DNA of 10,272 nt from an uncultured Acetatifactor sp. (lineage in GTDB: Bacteria > Bacillota > Clostridia > Lachnospirales > Lachnospiraceae). The notes beneath the pieces were generated by a model, which did no database searches, was not told the DNA's origin, and saw only the letters and a program-made list of their open reading frames with translations. Positions 5,897 through 10,272 of this stretch are shown here, one piece after another (position 1 is the first letter of the stretch; the number at the start of each line of letters is the position of its first letter). The DNA lies in the NCBI GenBank assembly GCA_910585805.1, contig CAJUFB010000127.1:1-10272 (forward strand), read 5' to 3'. The position numbers and the translations under genes were made by a program.

Positions 5897-6817
5897 ATGG
5901 TAAACCGGCAGTTGGAAATCATTTATATCTTAATGAATAAGGACACGGTGACAGCGGAAGAACTGGCGGCACATTTCGAAGTGTCCACCCGTACCGTCTA
6001 CCGGGACATTGACAGCCTGTCCATGGCGGGGTTCCCGGTGTATGCCAGCAGGGGCAAGGGCGGCGGTATCCGTCTGATGGAGCGATTCATTCTGGACAGG
6101 CGGCTGCTGACCGGTGAAGAGCAGCAAAGGATTCTGGCAGCCATGGCCAGTCTGCGGGAGACAGGGGCGTTTCAGGATGAAAAGGTTCTGGAAAAACTGC
6201 AGACTTTTTTCAAGGCAGAGTCCATGGAGTGGGTGGCCATTGACTTTTCCGACTGGAGTGGGAGGCGGAGGGAACTGTTCGGCCGGATTAAGGAGGCCAT
6301 TCTGGGCAGGCATGTGATGGAATTTGATTATTACGGGCAGCGGGGACAGATGATGCACCGGAAGGTGGAGCCGGTTCAGCTGCTTTTCAAGGAATACACA
6401 TGGTATGTAAGGGCCTTTTGCCGGGGCAGGGGCGCCATGCGGCTCTTTAAGGTGCTTCGGATGAAGCGGGTGGAGGTACGGGAGGAAACCTTTGAACCGG
6501 GACCGCGGCACAGGGAGGACAGGCCGGTGGAGGAGAACCGGACGGTGTCTGCAGACCAGGGGGAATCTTCGGCAGAAATTGTTTTCCGCGTAGACCGCAG
6601 GGAGGCATACCGGGTTTATGACCGATTTGAAGAAGAAGAAATCACGGTGCTGCCCCAGGGGGATTTTGAGATTCGGATGCAGTGCCCCGTGGACGACTGG
6701 GTTTATGGGCTGATCTTGTCCTTTGGGCCTGCTGCTGTCGTTTTGGAGCCGGACTGGGTGCGGGAGGAACTGGCGGCAAGAGTCCGGCAGATGGGGGAGC
6801 TCTATGGCGGATGCTGA
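5897..6817 (+). CDS. YafY/DeoR-type HTH transcriptional regulator with WYL domain
   Basis: A 306-residue one-component regulator. Residues 3-58 form an HTH_11 winged helix (EELAAHFEVSTRTVYRDIDS recognition region, then the RGKGGGIRL wing). Residues ~130-215 are the WYL domain (FDYYGQRGQ, EPVQLLFKEYTWYVRAFC, MRLFKVLRMK), a ligand- or nucleic-acid-sensing SH3-like fold. Residues ~225-300 are the WCX extension. AGGAGGG lies about 9 nt before the ATG. The protein probably binds a palindrome as a dimer; the best candidate is just downstream, in front of the zinc-ribbon gene (6838-6861). The ligand is unknown. In related genomes such regulators commonly sit beside zinc-ribbon and GyrI-like genes (from memory). 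Confidence 0.85.
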   Translation: MVNRQLEIIYILMNKDTVTAEELAAHFEVSTRTVYRDIDSLSMAGFPVYASRGKGGGIRLMERFILDRRLLTGEEQQRILAAMASLRETGAFQDEKVLEKLQTFFKAESMEWVAIDFSDWSGRRRELFGRIKEAILGRHVMEFDYYGQRGQMMHRKVEPVQLLFKEYTWYVRAFCRGRGAMRLFKVLRMKRVEVREETFEPGPRHREDRPVEENRTVSADQGESSAEIVFRVDRREAYRVYDRFEEEEITVLPQGDFEIRMQCPVDDWVYGLILSFGPAAVVLEPDWVREELAARVRQMGELYGGC

Positions 6818-6837
6818 AAATTTGAATAAATTTTTAT

Positions 6838-6875
6838 AATATGACATTCTGGTGTCATATTTTCAGAGGTATGAT
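6838..6875 (+). promoter_or_regulatory. Perfect 9-bp palindrome and -10: WYL operator/promoter candidate
   Basis: AATATGACA (6838-6846) and TGTCATATT (6853-6861) are perfect reverse complements around TTCTGG. A -10, TATGAT, lies at 6870-6875. The 17-bp-spaced -35 position falls on the TTCTGG centre and is a poor match, so the promoter may need activation or be controlled by the protein bound there. It sits between the WYL gene and the zinc-ribbon gene. Confidence 0.6.
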
Positions 6876-7010
6876 AGAAGCATGTCACAGACCTGCAGAC
6901 CCGGCTTCCTTCTCCCGCAGAGAAAGGAGGAAGTGCTTCCGGGATGCAGTCGAAGGTCCCCCTGACTGAGCAGGCAGTGGGGACAGGCAAAATGAAAGGA
7001 GAACAATACC

Positions 7011-7286
7011 ATGGAAAACACAATGAAACAGGAACTGAAGATCTGCCAGAGCTGCGGTATGCCCATGCAGGAGGAGCAGTATGGAACCAATCAGGACGGC
7101 AGCAAAAACGAAACCTATTGCTGCTATTGCTTCAAGGACGGAACCTTTGCCCAGGACTGCAGCCTGGAGGAAATGATCGAATTCTGCGCGCCCTTTGAGG
7201 TAGAGGGCGGCCGGGCTAAGACCCTGGAGGAAGCAAAGGGCATGCTTGGGAAGTATTTTCCTACCCTGGAGCGCTGGAGGGCGTAA
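7011..7286 (+). CDS. Small zinc-ribbon domain protein
   Basis: A 91-residue protein with an N-terminal zinc ribbon: Cys12-x2-Cys15 (CQSCGMPM) and Cys37-x2-Cys40 (YCCYCF), followed by a conserved-looking helix (CSLEEMIEFCAPFE) and a C-terminal amphipathic stretch. This matches the putative zinc ribbon family (zf-ribbon_2, PF12674), whose function is not known. AAAGGAGA lies about 10 nt before the ATG. It is the first gene after the palindromic promoter at 6838-6875. The stop is followed at once by the 56-bp tandem repeats. Confidence 0.8.
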   Translation: MENTMKQELKICQSCGMPMQEEQYGTNQDGSKNETYCCYCFKDGTFAQDCSLEEMIEFCAPFEVEGGRAKTLEEAKGMLGKYFPTLERWRA

Positions 7287-7301
7287 GGCAGGCGCAGTCA
7301 A

Positions 7302-7487
7302 AGAGCAGTGGTACGGCAGGCGCGGCTGAAGAGGAATCGTAAAGCAGCTGCGCCTCAAGAGCAGTGGTATGGCAGGTGCGGCTGAAGAGGAATCGTAAAG
7401 CAGCTGCGCCTCAAGAGCAGTGGTACGGCAGGTGCGGCTGAAGAGGAATCGTAAAGCAGCCGCAGCCAAAGAACAATGGTACAACAG
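7302..7487 (+). repeat. 56-bp tandem repeat, three copies plus a degenerate fourth
   Basis: Copies begin at 7302, 7358 and 7414 with the shared block AGAGCAGTGGTA, and a shortened, diverged copy begins at 7470 (AGAACAATGGTACAACAG). Copies differ at only a few positions (for example TACGG/TATGG, GGCGCGG/GGTGCGG). Each unit carries CAGCTGCGCCT and, about 18 nt on, AGGTGCGGCTG, an imperfect inverted pair, so the transcript could form a row of hairpins. The period is not a multiple of three and no frame is a convincing protein. It separates two genes of one probable operon. Confidence 0.85.
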
Positions 7488-7506
7488 AAAAAGGAGGAGA
7501 CAGATT

Positions 7507-7992
7507 ATGGCAGTCAAATTACTGGAGATTAAGAAAGAGAGTTGTCCGGCCGCCAGGCTCATCGGCAGGAAATATACCGGTGCTCCCAACTGGGGAGAAT
7601 GGTTTCAGAATGACTGGTTCTCCGCATTGGAGGTGAACCCGCGTATTTCTTTGAACGGAGACGCCTATATCGGCGCCGTGCACATTGTAAACGGGATGCC
7701 CGAACGATGGATCGGCATGTTTTTCCCGGTGGACACGCAGGTTCCGGAAGGGTTTGAATTCGTTGACATAGAAGCCCTGGATTATGCGGTATGTTATTTG
7801 TCCGGCAAAGAGGGCAGCGGCGACTTTTTTTCCATGGAAACCCACAACATGTGCCTGGAAGCGCTGCGGGCAGGCGGGTTTACCAGAAAAGAGGACGACT
7901 GGTGCTTTGAGCGGTATAACTGTCCCAGGTATACCACGCCGGACGGAGAAGGAAACGTGATTCTGGACTATGGAATTTCCGTCATCATCTGA
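7507..7992 (+). CDS. GyrI-like / AraC-effector-binding domain protein
   Basis: A 161-residue protein with the GyrI-like small-molecule binding fold and no DNA-binding domain. It opens with a strand (MAVKLLEIKKESCPAARLIG), then GEWFQNDWFSALE, a GAVHIVNG..RWIGMFFP strand, VPEGFEFVDIEALDYAVCYL and a final NVILDYGISVI strand. Such stand-alone proteins bind hydrophobic or cationic ligands, and some hydrolyse them. The ATG at 7507 behind AAGGAGG is chosen; the frame continues upstream to 7420, but only through the tandem repeat. It lies between a zinc-ribbon gene and an Fpg-like gene, downstream of a WYL regulator. Confidence 0.7.
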   Translation: MAVKLLEIKKESCPAARLIGRKYTGAPNWGEWFQNDWFSALEVNPRISLNGDAYIGAVHIVNGMPERWIGMFFPVDTQVPEGFEFVDIEALDYAVCYLSGKEGSGDFFSMETHNMCLEALRAGGFTRKEDDWCFERYNCPRYTTPDGEGNVILDYGISVII

Positions 7993-8026
7993 AGCCGGTG
8001 ACAAATTCTGCAATCTGTCTTTTGTA

Positions 8027-8128
8027 AGGAATTGTAGATAAATTGCCGCTCAAAACATAAATGCAAAAGCCTTGATTTTTCAGGCTTTCAGAGAATTTAC
8101 TTTGAGTGGTTAATTATCTACAGTTCCT
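8027..8128. repeat. Hairpin element with 28-bp imperfect inverted ends
   Basis: The ends 8027-8054 (starts AGGAATTGTAGATA) and 8101-8128 (ends TATCTACAGTTCCT) pair at 23 of 28 positions. Inside, AAAGCCT (8066-8072) pairs with AGGCTTT (8082-8088) around TGATTTTTC. The element is much more AT-rich than the genes on either side and ends exactly where the AAAGGAG ribosome binding site of the Fpg-like gene begins (8129). It looks like an inserted miniature inverted-repeat element, or a large regulatory hairpin in the leader of that gene. Confidence 0.6.
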
Positions 8129-8143
8129 AAAGGAGAAAATGCC

Positions 8144-8968
8144 ATGTTGGAAATACCGGAAAGCCTTACCCTGGCTGCACAGCTGAATGAAACCGTAAAG
8201 GGACTGGAAATCCGCAGGGTGGAGGCAGCCCACACCAAACATTCCTTTGCCTGGTATTCGGGGGAACCAGACTTCTATGCGGAAAATATGGAGGGAAAGC
8301 GCCTGGGGGAGGCGGCAGGATGGGGAAGTTATGTGGAAATTGCGGTGGGAGATTATCGCTTTGCCGTTGGAGACGGGACCAATGTAAGGTACTATGCCCC
8401 CGGCGAGAAGCTTCCCCCGCGCTATCAGACAAGAATTGAACTGGAGGACGGCAGCAGCCTGGTGTGTACCGTGCAGATGTACGGATCCCTGTTCCTGATT
8501 GATCCGGAAAAGTACGACAATTTTTATTACAAAGTGGCAAAAGAGAAGCCCATGCCCGGAAGCGGAGAGTTTGATTACGCTTACTTCCGGGAACTGAAGG
8601 CGCAGGCATCCGGCACACTGTCCATGAAGGCTTTTCTGGCCACGGAACAGCGGATTCCAGGACTGGGAAACGGCGTGCTTCAGGATATTCTGCTGCGGGC
8701 GGGGCTCCATCCCAAGAAAAAGGCAGGCGCCGTTCCGGAGAGCCGATGGAAACAGGTCTATGAGGCCCTCACCGATACGCTGCAGAAAATGACCGCTTCC
8801 GGCGGACGGAACACGGAGAAGGACCTGTTTGGCAGACCGGGAGGCTATCCCGTCCTGCTCAGCCGCCACACTGTAGGCAAGGGCTGTCCCTTCTGCGGAA
8901 CCACAATCCAGAAGGCAAGCTACCTGGGGGGCACGGTGTATTTTTGCCCCGGATGCCAGGAACTGTAG
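8144..8968 (+). CDS. Fpg/MutM-fold protein lacking the catalytic proline
   Basis: A 274-residue protein with the formamidopyrimidine-DNA glycosylase architecture. There is an N-terminal beta-sandwich, a helix-two-turn-helix at about 165-190 (AFLATEQRIPGLGNGVLQDI, Asn176 of GLGN kept) and a C-terminal zinc finger Cys248-x2-Cys251-x16-Cys268-x2-Cys271, the exact Fpg spacing. The start is MLEIPES instead of the family's MPELPEV. The Pro2 nucleophile is Leu, while Glu3 and Pro5-Glu6 remain. The lysine of the RxxK strand appears replaced (GWGSYVEI), and the zinc-finger arginine seems to be glycine (YLGGTVYFC). DNA binding is likely; classical glycosylase/lyase chemistry is doubtful. I recall this LEIPE-type subgroup in other Clostridia, so it is not a local mutation. 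The AAAGGAG is 8 nt upstream. Confidence 0.8.
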   Translation: MLEIPESLTLAAQLNETVKGLEIRRVEAAHTKHSFAWYSGEPDFYAENMEGKRLGEAAGWGSYVEIAVGDYRFAVGDGTNVRYYAPGEKLPPRYQTRIELEDGSSLVCTVQMYGSLFLIDPEKYDNFYYKVAKEKPMPGSGEFDYAYFRELKAQASGTLSMKAFLATEQRIPGLGNGVLQDILLRAGLHPKKKAGAVPESRWKQVYEALTDTLQKMTASGGRNTEKDLFGRPGGYPVLLSRHTVGKGCPFCGTTIQKASYLGGTVYFCPGCQEL

Positions 8969-9020
8969 GGGAAAGTGATCAGGAGAGATACCTTATGGGA
9001 AAAACAGGTTATGGGAGAAA

Positions 9021-9292
9021 AGCATTAAAAACGCCTGTTACTGCGCTTTTACTGCCTTATGTGAACAGTATCAACTGATAGCACAGGCAAAAGGTATGAT
9101 TTTCAGGATGGCCCTGTTAAATCAGTTCCCCGTATGCTTGCCTCCGAAGATGATCTCGAGGCTGATGTTGATGCTTTGTATGCAACATGGAAAGAACAGC
9201 TTGATTTAATGCGGCAAGGCTATCAATTTACAAAGCCTATTGAAGCGACAGATGGCGGCTTGCCTGTAGGAGGATTTCAACCGGAAGAATAA
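9021..9292 (+). pseudogene. Frameshifted remnant of an unknown protein
   Basis: One frame (9024-9095) reads IKNACYCAFTALCEQYQLIA and QAKG. From 9092 an adjacent frame continues YDFQDGPVKSVPRMLASEDD, then LEADVDALYATWKEQLDLMR, then QGYQFTKPIEATDGGLPVGG and FQPEE before TAA at 9290-9292. Adding one base near 9094 joins the two into one smooth protein. There is no start with a ribosome binding site for the joined frame. A 27-codon ORF starting at 8995 behind AGGAGA runs in the third frame and is probably chance. The family is not recognised. The acidic helical C-terminus ends just before a hairpin terminator, as a real gene end would. Confidence 0.4.
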
Positions 9293-9305
9293 CACAACAA
9301 ATGCT

Positions 9306-9344
9306 TTGGGGCAGTTCTCATTTACGGGAACTGCCCCAATTTCA
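9306..9344 (+). terminator. Strong hairpin, probable terminator of the 9021-9292 remnant
   Basis: TTGGGGCAGTTC (9306-9317) and GAACTGCCCCAA (9328-9339) form a perfect 12-bp stem with the loop TCATTTACGG, followed by a short T-run (TTT at 9340-9342). It lies 14 nt after the TAA of the remnant. The T-tract is weak, so termination efficiency is uncertain. Confidence 0.6.
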
Positions 9345-9382
9345 TATAGGTTGAACATAGACATCATATAGCTTTTATATTG

Positions 9383-9455
9383 CAGTGATACCTTTCAGAC
9401 AAAATAATACCACTATACACAAAACAAGCATAGCGGTATTTGGGAGGTATCGCTG
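9383..9455 (-). terminator. Nested palindrome, likely minus-strand terminator
   Basis: AATACCACTAT (9406-9416) pairs with ATAGCGGTATT (9430-9440) with one G-U pair. On the minus strand the stem is followed by ATTTTG, so it could end minus-strand transcripts. An outer pair, CAGTGATACCT (9383-9393) with AGGTATCGCTG (9445-9455), one mismatch, encloses it, giving a longer folded unit of 73 nt. No minus-strand gene that it would serve remains in the window. Confidence 0.45.
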
Positions 9456-9571
9456 TGTTTCTTTATATTTCTATCCAATATAATTTGCCAAAAAAAGTTT
9501 AGCCCCTCCACCGGGTTACTCCGGCCAACAACACGAAATTTGTAAGTACATAAAGAACCGCGTCATTTCAT

Positions 9572-9640
9572 GCGCCCGCACAGTACAACGCTGTATGGGC
9601 GTTGTCGTTTCCTGTCGGCTTCACTTCGGGACAAACAAGT
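9572..9640 (+). other. Possible oriT-like hairpin region
   Basis: GCGCCCGCACAG (9572-9583) pairs with CTGTATGGGCGT (9591-9602) around a 7-nt loop with one mismatch and two G-U pairs. Just downstream, TGTC and GACA repeats flank CTTCACTTCGG. A GC-rich hairpin with adjacent small repeats in AT-rich noncoding DNA is the usual build of a transfer origin. No relaxase gene is in the window, so this rests on form and memory only. Confidence 0.3.
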
Positions 9641-9723
9641 CAAAATCATAAGCGTTAAAGTTGGCAAATTATAAAATAGCAGGCTTAAATTCAAAATCGA
9701 AATGTTTCAAGAAGTATCTGCAT

Positions 9724-9752
9724 TTGTAAAAAAGAGAGCAAGATAGTATAAA
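9724..9752 (+). promoter_or_regulatory. Upstream promoter of the Schlafen-like gene
   Basis: TTGTAA (9724-9729) and TATAAA (9747-9752) are exactly 17 bp apart. Transcripts from here would read through the operator-like repeat at 9761-9810. Confidence 0.45.
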
Positions 9753-9758
9753 TTCTTA

Positions 9759-9810
9759 TTCCCACTTTATTCCCAATGTGTTATAATTAAAAAATTGGGA
9801 ATAAAGTTGG
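9759..9810 (+). promoter_or_regulatory. Operator-like 17-bp inverted repeat enclosing a TATAAT -10
   Basis: CCCACTTTATTCCCAAT (9761-9777) and ATTGGGAATAAAGTTGG (9794-9810) pair at 16 of 17 positions. The 16 bp between them contain TATAAT at 9782-9787, and TTCCCA at 9759-9764 lies 17 bp upstream as a -35. The half-site TTATTCCCA occurs twice in the left arm and is mirrored in the right, so up to four half-sites flank the start of transcription. This is the layout of tight repression, probably by a protein encoded in this element. Confidence 0.7.
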
Positions 9811-9838
9811 AAATAAATCCGTATCGAGGAGATTGCCA

Positions 9839-10272
9839 ATGGATATAAAACAGATTGTATTAGATTTATGCACCATGAATGATGAACAGGAATGGTTTGA
9901 ATTTAAAGAGAATTGGTTTCAACCGGAAGCATTAGGAGAGTATGTTTCCGCGTTATCAAACGCGGCGGCGTTCCACTATAAAAAATATGCTTATTTTATA
10001 TGGGGAGTTAAAGATGAGGATCATAAAATAGTTGGGACGACATTCAACCAATATTGCGACTACAATAAAGAACCATATCAGAATTATCTGGCGAGAAATC
10101 TTTCTCCGAGTCTGAATTTTTCTTTTGAGGAAATTGAAATTCAGCAAAAGAGAGTTATCGTATTGGTTATACCTGCGGCCTTTGAGATACCTACTGCATT
10201 TAAGGAAAAGCGGTATCTAAGGATTGGTTCATCGAAATGCAATATCAAAGACTATCCTAAGAGGGAGATTGA
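9839..10272 (+). CDS. Schlafen/AlbA_2-type ATP-binding protein, 3' end cut by window
   Basis: The first 144 codons of a longer gene; it runs off the window without a stop. The ATG at 9839 follows GAGGAG by 7 nt. Residues 17-26 (QEWFEFKENW), 33-42 (GEYVSALSNA) and 50-66 (YAYFIWGVKDEDHKIVG) give the E-x-E-F-K, helix and G-V-x-D pattern of the AlbA_2 (divergent AAA_4, Schlafen-core) domain. A later strand, KRVIVLVIPAA, and RYLRIGSSKC fit the same fold. Full proteins usually add a C-terminal winged helix or other domain. They occur in mobile elements and defence loci as nucleic-acid-linked ATP-binding or nuclease-like proteins; the role here is not known. The gene is AT-rich, unlike the DNA left of 8970, and is probably controlled by the adjacent inverted repeat. 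Confidence 0.75.
   Translation, partial: MDIKQIVLDLCTMNDEQEWFEFKENWFQPEALGEYVSALSNAAAFHYKKYAYFIWGVKDEDHKIVGTTFNQYCDYNKEPYQNYLARNLSPSLNFSFEEIEIQQKRVIVLVIPAAFEIPTAFKEKRYLRIGSSKCNIKDYPKREI

Larger units (their letters stand above)
9293..9838 (+). other. Gene-free AT-rich stretch, mobile-element-like
   Basis: No credible ORF on either strand. It holds, in order, a terminator hairpin (9306-9339), a nested palindrome (9383-9455), an oriT-like hairpin region (9572-9640) and the promoters of the Schlafen-like gene. The block around 9500-9640 resembles my memory of noncoding DNA near relaxase genes in Tn1549-type conjugative elements, but this could not be verified. Confidence 0.4.

Noticed and set aside
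5930..6847. 305-codon minus-strand ORF
   Set aside because: Antisense shadow of the WYL regulator; proline- and histidine-rich translation typical of GC-rich antisense.
7302..7487. CRISPR array
   Set aside because: The 56-bp units are contiguous with no unique spacers, so this is a plain tandem repeat.
7420..7506. N-terminal extension of the GyrI-like protein
   Set aside because: It is encoded by the tandem repeat, lacks a ribosome binding site, and a strong AAGGAGG stands before the ATG at 7507.
6885..7589. 234-codon minus-strand ORF with leucine-rich, membrane-like sequence
   Set aside because: Antisense to the zinc-ribbon gene and the tandem repeats; its repeated peptides are only the 56-bp repeat read backwards in changing frames.
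8114..8869. 251-codon minus-strand ORF
   Set aside because: Antisense shadow of the Fpg-like gene.
9956..10147. 63-codon minus-strand ORF
   Set aside because: Antisense to the Schlafen-like gene, AT-rich chance frame.

Overview
The window reads as chromosomal accessory DNA from a Firmicute of the Lachnospiraceae/Clostridia type. The signs are strong AGGAGG-like ribosome binding sites, short genes mostly with their own promoters, moderately GC-rich coding sequence broken by AT-rich islands, and families typical of gut clostridia (DUF3795, DUF3788, DUF4304-like, GyrI-like, YafY/WYL regulators). Genus is not resolved by eye.

Left part (1-3400): a palindromic repeat lies upstream of an APH(6)/hydroxyurea-type small-molecule kinase. 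The kinase stop codon is followed in the same frame by the C-terminal scrap of a GNAT acetyltransferase. A divergent pair follows: an AT-rich DUF4304-like gene on the minus strand and an Isf-type flavodoxin/FMN reductase on the plus strand. Then come a truncated gene, a doubtful ORF and an inverted-repeat element of about 100 bp.

Middle (3400-5800): a hicAB toxin-antitoxin operon on the minus strand. HicB is intact, but hicA carries a one-base frameshift in an A-run and therefore appears as no ORF. Next are a HAD hydrolase, a DUF3788 remnant that starts inside its 3' end, and a cysteine-rich DUF3795 gene.

Right-middle (5800-8970): a YafY/WYL transcription factor, a palindrome that may be its operator, a zinc-ribbon protein, three and a bit copies of a 56-bp tandem repeat, a GyrI-like ligand-binding protein, and an Fpg/MutM-like protein that lacks the catalytic N-terminal proline. 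A hairpin-forming element sits directly in front of the Fpg-like ribosome binding site. These genes may form a small regulon in which WYL and GyrI-like proteins act as ligand sensors; this is inference.

Right end (8970-10272): base composition falls, the sequence holds a frameshifted remnant, several strong palindromes and an oriT-like hairpin, and it ends in a Schlafen/AlbA_2-type gene cut by the window edge. That gene has tandem promoters and a 17-bp operator-like inverted repeat around the -10. This part looks like a mobile-element remnant. Overall the window is a patchwork of intact small genes and at least five gene remnants.
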